Assembly: GCA_018402605.1 (NCBI GenBank)
Contig: JAGYIK010000063.1
Coordinates: 1-6,652 of the forward strand
Length of the DNA: 6,652 nt
DNA from: Litorivicinus sp.
GTDB taxonomy: Bacteria; Pseudomonadota; Gammaproteobacteria; Pseudomonadales; Litorivicinaceae
Reading direction: 5' to 3'
The notes beneath the pieces are model-generated. The model saw nothing but the letters and a program-made list of their open reading frames with translations, was not told the DNA's origin and ran no database searches. This document shows, in pieces, positions 1 to 6,509 of the stretch (positions are counted from its first letter, which is position 1; each line of letters begins with the position of its first letter). A program made the position numbers and the translations under genes.

Positions 1-1
1 T

Positions 2-1012
2 GAAAACTATCTTTCAGCCAATCCACATTTTGTGAAGTCCGCACTCGCGCAATACACCCAGTGGGACTTTATTGCGCTGGTTGAAAAGCATGGGATTGCG
101 TATCACGAAAAGGGTCTGGGCGAGCTCTTTTGTGATGAGTCCTCAAAGCAGATTTTGCAGATGCTTGTTGATGAATGTGAAGCGTGTGGGGTCTTGATTC
201 GAACCGATGCCCAAACTGAGCGTGTGAAACATACGAATCGGGGTTTTCAGGTGTCGACCTCGCTTGGGGTGATTTCGGCGCAGTCATTGGTGATTGCCAC
301 CGGAGGTTTATCCATTCCGACACTCGGATCCAGTGGCTTTGGCTATGCGCTTGCTGAGCAGTTTGGGCTCTCGGTACTGCCACGTGCGCCGGGTCTTGTG
401 CCGTTTACCTTTACAGACCAGTTGAAAGCAGTTTGTGAGCGATTGTCGGGAACCTCTGTTGAGGTGGTGATTTCCGCGCTTGGACAGTCGTTCCGAGGCC
501 ATGTGCTCTTTACTCATCGCGGGCTCAGCGGGCCGGCCGCGCTGCAAATCTCAAGCTATTGGCAACCCGGTGGTGTGATCATGCTGGATTTGGGTCCTGA
601 GGTGGATTTTCAGGCGCTGTTACTCGCGGATAAGCAAGCCCATCCAAAAGCTGTGTTGCGCACGCGCTTAGCGCAGTATTTGCCAAAGAGTTTGGTCGCT
701 GAACTTGAGATGATGCTGTGGCCGGCTGAAGCAGACCGTCCGATCGCAGAAATCCCAGATGTACGGATTGCGCAGTTGAGCCAAACGCTGCATCAGTGGG
801 CATTGAAGCCGGCTGGGACCGAGGGCTATCGGACCGCTGAGGTCACGCTTCGAGGGATTTCAACAGCGCATTTCTCATCGAAAACGATGGCGTGCGAGTC
901 GATCCCAGGACTCTACTGTATCGGTGAGGTGCTCGATGTCACGGGGCACTTAGGCGGCTATAATTTCCAGTGGGCGTGGTCTTCAGGCTATGTCGCTGGA
1001 TCACACGTGTGA
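2..1012 (+). CDS. HI0933/YhiN-family FAD-dependent oxidoreductase, 5' partial
   Basis: The open frame runs in from the window edge, so the true start lies outside. The GTG at 32 is an internal valine: the codons before it read ENYLSANPHF, which fits this family. The missing part would hold the N-terminal Rossmann fold that binds the FAD ADP moiety. What remains is typical of HI0933/YhiN (BaiN/RdsA-like) flavoproteins of about 390-400 residues. The second FAD contact reads ATGGLSIPTLGSSGFG (about 297-344). The C-terminal block IGEVLDVTGHLGGYNFQWA (about 920-978) closes over the flavin and is highly diagnostic. The protein should be a soluble cytoplasmic flavoprotein. Its physiological substrate is not well established in the family, and I infer none here. 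The sodium channel gene follows on the same strand after an 80-base gap, so co-transcription is possible but unproven. No frame damage is seen. Confidence 0.92.
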   Translation, partial: ENYLSANPHFVKSALAQYTQWDFIALVEKHGIAYHEKGLGELFCDESSKQILQMLVDECEACGVLIRTDAQTERVKHTNRGFQVSTSLGVISAQSLVIATGGLSIPTLGSSGFGYALAEQFGLSVLPRAPGLVPFTFTDQLKAVCERLSGTSVEVVISALGQSFRGHVLFTHRGLSGPAALQISSYWQPGGVIMLDLGPEVDFQALLLADKQAHPKAVLRTRLAQYLPKSLVAELEMMLWPAEADRPIAEIPDVRIAQLSQTLHQWALKPAGTEGYRTAEVTLRGISTAHFSSKTMACESIPGLYCIGEVLDVTGHLGGYNFQWAWSSGYVAGSHV

Positions 1013-1092
1013 TGTGCTTTAACGACTTGTTTTACACCAGACAGCTCACTAGGCTCGCATCGTGTTAGGTATGCATGTAGTTGGGATTACGT

Positions 1093-1893
1093 ATGGTGGA
1101 TACAGCATCGAATTTGTCGCTTCAGCAGCGGGTCACTGCGCTCGTTGAGGATGGCCGCGTCACCGTTTTTATTACGGTACTGATCTTAATCAATGCGGTC
1201 ACTCTGGGCCTTGAGACAGATGCTGAGATCATGGCGTCTTACGGGCCTGCTTTGCTGGTGGTCGATCGGACAATCTTATTGATCTTCACGCTTGAGATTC
1301 TGCTCAAACTCTACGCCTATCGCTTCGCATTTTTTCGCTCCGGTTGGAACCTGTTCGATTTGTTGATCGTGGGGATCGCATGGGTGCCGGCCAGTGGCAA
1401 CTTATCTGTGCTGCGCGCACTTCGTGTGCTGAGGATCCTCCGTCTGATCTCCGTGGTGCCGCAATTGAGACGGGTGATTTCTGCAATTGGCTATTCAATT
1501 CCTGGGATGATCTCGGTGGTCGGCGTACTTGGCCTGATCTTTTATGTGTCCGCAGTGTTGGCGACGAAGCTTTTTGGGACCCACCCCGATCCCAACATGC
1601 AAGAGTGGTTTGGATCAATTAGTGCCTCAGCCTATACGCTGTTTCAGGTGATGACGCTTGAGAGTTGGTCGATGGGGATTGTGCGGCCGACTATGGAGTT
1701 ATTCCCGCTATCGTGGCTCTTTTTCCTACCCTTTATCATCATCACAAGCTTTGCGGTGTTGAACTTCTTCATCGGGATCATTGTGGATTCGATGCAAATG
1801 GCACAAAAGCTTGAAGCGGAGGAGTTGGGTCGTCAGCCGGACGGGCTTGCGACACATGCCGATGTGCAGTTGCTGGCTGAAAAGGTGGACTAG
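1093..1893 (+). CDS. Voltage-gated sodium channel (NaChBac/NavAb-type ion transporter)
   Basis: This 266-residue protein is a single six-helix domain that would assemble as an inner-membrane tetramer and conduct Na+ on depolarisation. S1 lies near residues 25-42 and S2 near 52-76, with the conserved acid in IFTLEILLKL. S3 is near 84-100 (SGWNLFDLL). S4 is near 104-128 and carries regularly spaced arginines in LRALRVLRILRL. S5 is near 138-162. The pore loop contains TLESWSM (188-194), matching the Glu-Ser-Trp filter of bacterial Nav channels and identical, as I recall, to NavAb. S6 is near 208-234. The tail is a short charged neck and possible coiled coil ending in LLAEKVD. Length fits the family (about 265-275). 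I prefer ATG 1093 over in-frame TTG 1081 because GGGA at 1083-1086 is suitably spaced. Its last 116 bases overlap the convergent phosphatase gene. Confidence 0.95.
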   Translation: MVDTASNLSLQQRVTALVEDGRVTVFITVLILINAVTLGLETDAEIMASYGPALLVVDRTILLIFTLEILLKLYAYRFAFFRSGWNLFDLLIVGIAWVPASGNLSVLRALRVLRILRLISVVPQLRRVISAIGYSIPGMISVVGVLGLIFYVSAVLATKLFGTHPDPNMQEWFGSISASAYTLFQVMTLESWSMGIVRPTMELFPLSWLFFLPFIIITSFAVLNFFIGIIVDSMQMAQKLEAEELGRQPDGLATHADVQLLAEKVD

Positions 1894-2476
1894 CTGGATG
1901 CGCGGCGAGCGCCTTTAGTCCCGCTGAATGGGGTTGATCAGGTTTTTCACTCGCGCGAAGCCAGTTAACCTGTTCTTGGGTCTCAATCGCATCCGGATGG
2001 CAGGCGCGCACTCGAGTGATGGCATCATCTGCAGAAAGGCCATCTTGCATGCACAGCCAGGCGGCAACTAAGCCGCTGCGTCCCGCACCTGCGTGACAAT
2101 GCACGGCGATGCAATCACGTTCAGATCGAGGTTGTGTCTGCGCGAACACCTGCTGCATGGTCTGCAGCGTGGTCGGATTTGGCGTTGCATAATCCTCGAT
2201 TGGGAGCTTGACTAAGGTGATTTGGTGGCGTTTCGCGGCGACCTGAACACAGGGTTCTCCATCACTGACTTCCTCGCGAGGTTCAATCAGCCGATAGAGC
2301 GTCTGACATCCCATCGCTGTCAGGGCAGCAAATGTATTTTGTAAACGCTCAGGGTCGATGGTGGCAATCCCGCTTGGTTGGATGACATAGCCTGGATACG
2401 CTAAAAGGGCGAGCTGACCACCACGTGGCCGAGATAACACGGCCCGAATGTCCGTATCCGTCAAATCATTGATCAC
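1778..2476 (-). CDS. Dual-specificity/tyrosine-type protein phosphatase (Cys-based)
   Basis: This 232-residue soluble phosphatase carries the P-loop signature HCHAGAGRS (residues 127-135). Cys128 would be the nucleophile and Arg134 the phosphate-binding residue. Asp95 in LPIEDYATP is placed to be the general acid. The fold appears complete by about residue 174 (QEQVNWLR). It most resembles CDKN3-like and other compact dual-specificity phosphatases, but the substrate cannot be read from sequence. The frame stays open up to a GTG at 2515, but that codon lies in a terminator stem. I chose GTG 2474-2476, which has AAGG eight bases upstream. The last ~58 residues are a Pro/Ala-rich tail, and about 38 of them are antisense to the sodium channel's 3' end. 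The tail may be real or may reflect loss of an earlier stop. The gene lies downstream of the transporter locus but after its terminator. Confidence 0.88.
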   Translation of the reverse strand: MINDLTDTDIRAVLSRPRGGQLALLAYPGYVIQPSGIATIDPERLQNTFAALTAMGCQTLYRLIEPREEVSDGEPCVQVAAKRHQITLVKLPIEDYATPNPTTLQTMQQVFAQTQPRSERDCIAVHCHAGAGRSGLVAAWLCMQDGLSADDAITRVRACHPDAIETQEQVNWLRASEKPDQPHSAGLKALAAHPASPPFQPATAHRHVSQARPADDPTPPLQAFVPFASNPQ

Positions 2477-2490
2477 ATTGAAAACCTTGG

Positions 2491-2515
2491 AAAAGTGGGC
2501 GGCTGCACCGCCCAC
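2491..2515 (-). terminator. Intrinsic terminator after aapJ
   Basis: Read on the minus strand, GTGGGCGG (2515-2508) and CCGCCCAC (2502-2495) form a perfect GC-rich 8-bp stem around a 5-base loop, followed by TTTT (2494-2491). It starts six bases after the aapJ stop codon, as expected for the end of the transporter transcript. The plus strand has no T-tract after the stem, so the element is directional. The T-run is short, so some read-through into the phosphatase gene is possible. Confidence 0.8.
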
Positions 2516-2521
2516 GTGAGA

Positions 2522-3563
2522 TTAACGAATTGGGTAGGGGTACATCAAACCGCCGTCACGGGCAAGCGCGTTAACACCACCCGCACGTTGCATGCCGAAG
2601 GTAGTTTTTTCACCAAGATGACGCTCAAAGACGTCGCCGTAGTTACCCACTTGCTTGATGATTTGGTATGCCCAGTCTGCAGGCAGTCCAAGTTTTTGTG
2701 CCATATCAGCTGTTGCGCCATCTTTTGCGAAAAGCCGTACAACGCCTTTTGGCTGCTGATCGAGCTGCTTCACGATTTGGTCAACATTGGCCTGATTGAT
2801 GCCAAATTGCTCAGCGTTCAGCATCACTTGGAACGACCAGAAGATCGCAGCCTCAAGGGCCTGATCCGGCTGGCTGACCAGCGTCAACGGCTCGTTTGAG
2901 ATAACTTCTGGCAGGATTTGGTACGCCGATGGATCTTGTGCCAGCAATCGATCAGAGGTCAGCGCTGTGACGTCGGAAGCATAGACATCACATTTTCCCG
3001 AGAAAAACGCAGCCAAGCGTGCTGTTTTATCGGCGATATTCTCAACACGATAGGTCATGCCGCGGTCACCGAAGTAGTCGGCGATGTTCAGTAGGGTTGT
3101 TGATCCTTCTTCCGCACACACGGTGGCACCATTCAGTTCTGAGGCTGACTTCACGCCTAAACTTTTTGGAACCATGAACCCTTGACCATCGAAAAATGTC
3201 GTTGCAATAAATGCAACACCTGGGTCTGCATCACGTGTACCGGTTGATGTAATTGATCGCGATGCCATATGTGCCTGACGGGCAACCAGAGTCTTTAAAG
3301 AGTCGGAAAAGCCGACGCCACGTGGATACTCGCTTTACTGGCGTCGCCCACATAGCGGCGGCTGCCATGCGGCAAAAATCGGCATTAAATCCCTGGAAAT
3401 GCCGCGGCTGTCTGGAACTGAAAATCCAGGAGCATTTGGGCTAACTAAACAGAGATTCAGAGTATTTTGGGCTTTAATTTCGTCAAGTACAGGTCCAAAG
3501 GACTTAGGACTGAGAGTACTGTGGCTACAGAGCCTGCATCCAATGTTTCAATATGTTCGCCAT
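2522..3563 (-). pseudogene. aapJ: aapJ-like amino-acid ABC transporter binding protein, frame-disrupted 5' third
   Basis: This would be the periplasmic solute-binding protein of an Aap/Bzt-type general or polar L-amino-acid importer. The last ~250 codons are intact, with FFDGQGFMVPKSLGVKSAS, ELNGATVCAEEGSTTLLN, KCDVYASDVTALTSDR and the terminal GGVNALARDGGLMYPYPIR. The first part is present but spread over three frames. ATG 3561-3563 follows GGAGGG with an 8-base spacer and begins MANILKHWMQAL. A hydrophobic stretch VATVLSVLS resembles a signal-peptide core. Then come VLDEIKAQNTLNLCLVS, NAPGFSVPDSRG, FQGFNADFCRMAAAAMW, GDASKASI and SLKTLVARQAHMASRS, in family order. Five frame changes (near 3526, 3505-3515, 3402, 3348 and 3309) all behave as one missing base. 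Restoring five bases gives 1047 nt, or 348 residues, close to the usual ~340. It is either a pseudogene or consensus error. Confidence 0.85.
3346..3350 (-). other. Probable one-base loss in a G-run of aapJ
   Basis: The minus strand reads ATG TGG GCG AC. One more G in the GGG run would give ATG TGG GGC GAC and join AAAAMW to GDASKASI, the order found in AapJ proteins. This is one of the clearest of the five frame changes. A similar loss in the TTTT run at 3307-3310 would join VASAF to SDSLKTLVARQ. Confidence 0.65.
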
Positions 3564-3571
3564 GATTTGCT

Positions 3572-3577
3572 CCCTCC
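3572..3577 (-). promoter_or_regulatory. Ribosome binding site fixing the aapJ start
   Basis: The minus strand reads GGAGGG, eight bases before ATG 3563-3561. It is the best Shine-Dalgarno match seen in the window and marks the original full-length start of the binding-protein gene. The intact reading frame instead begins only around ATG 3268, which lacks the signal peptide and the first part of lobe 1. Confidence 0.75.
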
Positions 3578-3609
3578 AATTGATCTGAATGATCTGCGTC
3601 CAGTGAGGG

Positions 3610-3633
3610 ACATAACCTGTATACAGGTTATGT
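3610..3633. promoter_or_regulatory. 24-bp perfect palindrome, candidate GntR operator
   Basis: ACATAACCTGTA is followed directly by its exact reverse complement, giving a 24-bp perfect palindrome with centre CCTGTATACAGG. It lies in the aapM-aapJ gap, 47 bases upstream of the aapJ ATG, where an operator would control binding-protein transcription. Operators of FadR-subfamily GntR regulators are often short palindromes with TGT/ACA-like arms and an AT-rich centre, and a regulator of that type is encoded divergently in this window. There is no loop, so it is a better fit to a dimer-binding DNA site than to an RNA hairpin. The assignment to that regulator is inference. Confidence 0.55.
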
Positions 3634-3645
3634 GTGACGTTCACA
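3633..3645. repeat. Second inverted repeat beside the palindrome
   Basis: TGTGACGTTCACA has arms TGTGA and TCACA separated by three bases and abuts the 24-bp palindrome. The arms resemble half-sites of cAMP-receptor-protein operators, but the spacer is three bases instead of the six typical for CRP. It may be a second regulator site or part of a composite operator. A chance occurrence is also possible. Confidence 0.35.
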
Positions 3646-3676
3646 TGAACGCTTTATTGCATGTAGCGCGGACCAA

Positions 3677-4641
3677 TTACGATGCCGTCCTGACCCAAGA
3701 GAGGAAGGCGCAAGACAGAAAACCGACCCAACAATTACAGGACTCAAGCGCCTGGCCTTACAGTGGATCGCTGGAAGTTTTCATTCGTGCTGTGGCGACT
3801 AAATCAAATAGACTAAGAATCAAGATCAAAGAGGTATCTTGTAAGCGCCAATGACTGTATTCATGAGTGCGGAAGTGCTTGCAGCGCTTGAGGTAACAAA
3901 ACAAGGCGGTTGATCTTGAATTCCTGAGATCTGGCGTGCACGGATTGGCATCAACCTGGCCGATGGAGATCGAGATGAGACCACCCCGCACGTCCTCTGC
4001 AACATAGGCGGCATGGAAAAAATTAGCACGATGAATGCTGCGAATATGGGATCGAAGCCTGCTTGTTTGGGCATACAGCAGAATGAAAATCCCGATAAAT
4101 AAGACGCTCACCATGGGGATCGCACGCATTCCCTCGATATAAATTGCAGCACCATCCGTATTGTTGGGACTGAGGCTGGTGCCGTGCGACCTAGAGGAGG
4201 GATTCCGCGGAATTGCCAGCGCGATAGCGCCAACTGAGAGAACGAGCAAACCGGCAGACCATTTGAACTGGCGGTAAACAGGGTCGAGTCCGAGCCAACC
4301 GCCAATCATCAGTGCCATGCTAAGTGAGAGACCGATGATCCAAACCACGACCATGGTGCGGGCGGCAGCTGAATCCACCTGCCAGTCAGATTGAGTCCAG
4401 TGAGCACTACAAGGCCCACCAATAAATCGATGAGCATGCAAATGCCACTGCGAGGCATAGGGGTAGGTTCCAAACAAGATCAAACGGAACTTTTCGCGCC
4501 AAAGGCTGGCATGCGCTGGGGTCTCTGGGGTACAAAGAGTCTGGATCCTGCCACGGTGGGATTGCATCGATCAGATTGCGTGCCACTCCAGCCCAGCCAG
4601 ACTAGTGCCACAACCTAATAAAATTAATCGTTTGCACTCAA
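3677..4641 (-). pseudogene. aapM: aapM-like amino-acid ABC permease, multiply frameshifted
   Basis: This would be the second inner-membrane permease of an Aap/Bzt-type importer. Pieces in family order but changing frames are: VVALVWLGWSG and DRCNPTVAG, WREKFRLILFGTYPYASQW, ICMLIDLLVGLVVLTGL, LVLSVGAIALAIP, GIPPLGRTAPASVPTIR, IYIEGMRAIPMVSVLFIGIF, MPKQAGFDPIFAAFIVLIF, AAYVAEDVRGGL, INRLVLLPQALQALPHS, LMNTVIGAY and TSLILILSLFDLVATAR. The AEDVRGGL block matches the cytoplasmic loop that docks on the ATPase. About eleven one-base frame changes of both signs lie between 4570 and 3840. An in-frame TAA at 3758-3760 precedes a recognisable tail (WVGFLSCAFLSWVRTAS) ending at 3677. No convincing start is seen; 4641 is approximate. 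Family length is about 380, and this span encodes about 320. Confidence 0.8.
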
Positions 4642-4664
4642 TGCGCGTCAGTGATGCGCCTACC

Positions 4665-5759
4665 CTATTGAGCCGCCGCCGATTGATGTGGTTGAGGAGC
4701 CGGCAAGTCCGAGAGGCAACAACCGCCATACAACAGAATCGGGCTCACTGACATGGCCTCAATCGGACTGGTGCGTCTGACAATCATGCCGGGTGACAGA
4801 CATCAGATCTGAATATCCGACAGCGATCGCAATTGAGGTGTTCTTGAACAGATTGATGTATTGGTTGCACAGCGGTGGGAAAATTAATCGGAGCGCTTTG
4901 AGGCCAAACAATCAGTCGTCGGATTTGCTGAGTCGTCATGCCGAGGGTCAGGGCAGCCTTCGCGGTCTCTCGAACGGCCAAAATGCCCTGCGACGACCTG
5001 CCAATTTGCGCCATGGTACAAAAGACAAACACAGCCACATGACAACAAACTGCCGACACCTGAATGCCACCGGTATAATCAAAGCCAATCCGCGAAGGCA
5101 ATGACCGTCAGATCGAGGATTGAACGGCAAAATTCAACCAAGATGGCCAGTGAAGCTGCACTGCCCGTGAATACAATTGTATGAGCGCGTCTCTCGCCAG
5201 TCCTGCGCTGGAGCCCATATATGGCGATCCAAGCCCCGAATAGACAGAGCCACAGGATGCTGAGTGCAACCGCAGAGCCCGAGAGTGTGGGAATTAAAAT
5301 GGCGCGGTTGGAGAGCACCCAACCAAATCCCGTCCATGCAGCAGAAACTGGCGGTAGTATTGACACGCTGAGTACGAAGAGCACGAGCAAAATCAGAATT
5401 TTGGGTTGGTTACGAAACAGCTCCACAAAACCGATTGCAAGCATGCGCATGGACCAGCTCGGGCTGGTGGACAAGAAACCAATCCAAACGCCCAAACACG
5501 TGGCACCGATCAGTCCTGTCAGCGCAAGAACGAGGGTATTGAGGAAGCCCGTAAGGATGACGCGAGCATAGGAATCGCTGGGAGAGTACGGAATGAGTCG
5601 CTCACTGACGTCAAAGCCGGCTTGACTCCAAAAGACGTTAAAATCGATTTGGATGCCTGCATCGAGGAGATTGCTGTGTATATTATGGACGATCCAGAGG
5701 AGGCTGACGGCCAATATGAGCAGTGGCCAGAGGCTAAGATAGGATTTCGTGAATTTCAA
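4665..5759 (-). pseudogene. aapQ: aapQ-like amino-acid ABC permease, 3' half frameshifted
   Basis: This would be the first inner-membrane permease of the importer. The first 226 codons are uninterrupted. They hold a membrane anchor (YLSLWPLLILAVSLLWIV), the AapQ-typical AGFDVSERLIPYSPSDSYA, a permease-domain segment GFLNTLVLALTGLIGA, and VELFRNQPKILILLVLFVL. Beyond about 5087 the family sequence goes on in shifting frames: GFDYTGGIQVS, GILAVRETAKAALTLGM with IRRLIVWPQ (the EAA-type loop), ALRLIFPPLCNQYINLFKN, TSIAIAVGYSDLMSV, GMIVRRTSPIEAMSV, and a probable tail LLNHINRRRLNR. Shifts near 5087, 4898, 4791 and 4709 each act as one extra base, and 5000-5040 is also disturbed. The start is TTG 5759, with AAGGA eight bases upstream. 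The 3' limit is approximate. Confidence 0.82.
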
Positions 5760-5825
5760 TCTGGCGGTCCTTGGGCTCAGAGGAGCCGTTCAATAGTAGT
5801 ATGGAAAAACTGAGATGACATTACT
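5760..5825. promoter_or_regulatory. Divergent intergenic region between aapQ and the GntR regulator
   Basis: Only 66 bases separate the two divergent starts, so both promoters must lie here or inside the genes. A TACTAT on the minus strand (about 5795-5800) could serve as a -10 element for aapQ, but I find no convincing -35 box. GGCTC-AGAG-GAGCC (about 5774-5787) is a small inverted repeat. The GTATAC palindrome found upstream of aapJ does not recur here. A five-codon reading frame MEKLR lies at 5801-5818, just before the regulator's start. Confidence 0.5.
5768..5772 (-). promoter_or_regulatory. Ribosome binding site supporting the TTG start of aapQ
   Basis: The minus strand reads AAGGA, eight bases before TTG 5759-5757. 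There is no ATG or GTG upstream in frame before a TGA at about 5795, so TTG 5759 with this site is the most economical start for the first gene of the transporter locus. Confidence 0.6.
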
Positions 5826-6443
5826 GTGACAAGTGCCAGTTCTGCAGCAATCATGTCGTGTCGCGCAGAGGCCTCTGGGCGGCCGTCAATCGATGAGATG
5901 ACACGGCTATTACGTGAGCGCATTTGCTCAACTCCACCGGATATTGAAATGGTGTTGTATGAAACTGAGTTATCGCGAGAATTTTTGGTTTCACGAACCC
6001 CCATTCGTCAGGTGCTGCAACGCTTGGCTTATGAGCAGCTGGTGCGCACGGTCTCGGGTGTTGGAACGGTTGTTGTCCCGATGGCGCGCGAAGATCGGCC
6101 GCTGCACATGCAAACACATCAATCGCTGTTGCGCTTGATCGAATCACAAGGCGGTGCGCAGGAGATTTCTGGTGATCGCGCGGGTCCGCTGAGGCAGACA
6201 ATCGATTACCTTCGCTTTCGCGGTATCCTTGCGGAACGTGTCACAGCAGCAGTTACAGATCCTATTCTGGAAGCATCTGTGGCGGCTGCACTCTGGCGTG
6301 AGGTCCGTTGGGCAGTGCACGATTTCGAGACCATACCTAAGTTGAATCATCAGAAACTCGAACAGATCATTGAACTGTGGTGGGGTTGTCCGGTGCGATG
6401 TGTTTACGAATTGACACAATGGCACGCCGAGAGCGTCACTTAA
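5826..6443 (+). CDS. GntR-family transcriptional regulator, FadR/FCD subfamily with short effector domain
   Basis: This 205-residue protein is probably a DNA-binding dimer. Residues about 20-86 are a GntR winged helix, with the recognition region LSREFLVSRTPIRQVLQRLA and a wing ending in SGVGTVVVP. The C-terminal part resembles a helical FCD effector domain. ILAERVTAAVTDPILEA and ALWREVRW match its central helices, and LNHQKLEQIIELW with TQWH200 matches the closing H..L..I...H pattern that supplies metal ligands. The first FCD helices seem shortened, and the usual Asp/His metal ligands before residue 150 are not evident. Total length is a little under the usual 215-240. The start is GTG 5826 with weak GAGA at 5812; in-frame ATGs at 5853 and 5898 are alternatives. 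It is divergent from the aap locus, its most likely target, and the ligand may be an amino acid or a derivative. Confidence 0.85.
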   Translation: MTSASSAAIMSCRAEASGRPSIDEMTRLLRERICSTPPDIEMVLYETELSREFLVSRTPIRQVLQRLAYEQLVRTVSGVGTVVVPMAREDRPLHMQTHQSLLRLIESQGGAQEISGDRAGPLRQTIDYLRFRGILAERVTAAVTDPILEASVAAALWREVRWAVHDFETIPKLNHQKLEQIIELWWGCPVRCVYELTQWHAESVT

Positions 6444-6509
6444 GGCAAAAGATACCTCTGCGCCGATGCAAGCGCTACACTAGAAACTTTCCCCACTGAT
6501 CCAAGGCGC

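Noticed and set aside
1013..1092. A possible promoter TTGTTT-N17-TAGGCT upstream of the sodium channel
   Set aside because: Both boxes match the consensus at only about half of the positions, so it is not supportable.
1344..1622. A 92-codon plus-strand frame and a 104-codon minus-strand frame inside the sodium channel gene
   Set aside because: The channel frame is complete and strongly family-like; these are shadow frames.
1893..1925. A GGCG-AG-CGCC hairpin followed by TTTAG after the sodium channel stop
   Set aside because: The stem is only four pairs with a two-base loop and three Ts, too weak to call a terminator.
2495..2899. A 134-codon plus-strand reading frame
   Set aside because: It is antisense to the intact C-terminal part of aapJ and begins inside the terminator stem.
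3399..3854. A 151-codon plus-strand reading frame, and similar ones at 4793-5104 and 5406-5813
   Set aside because: They lie opposite the aap genes, show no recognisable family pattern or ribosome binding site, and the minus-strand translation matches AapJ, AapM and AapQ.
3300..5090. Programmed ribosomal frameshifting as the explanation for the broken aap frames
   Set aside because: There are about twenty changes of both signs with no repeated slippery motif or downstream structure, far more than any known programmed system in one locus.
5172..5183. A 12-bp palindrome ATACAATTGTAT within aapQ
   Set aside because: It lies inside coding sequence in the intact part of the gene, and at this length it is not unusual by chance.
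6453..6481. A possible promoter (TACACT at 6476-6481) before the final gene
   Set aside because: The -10 match is partial and no credible -35 element is found at the proper distance.
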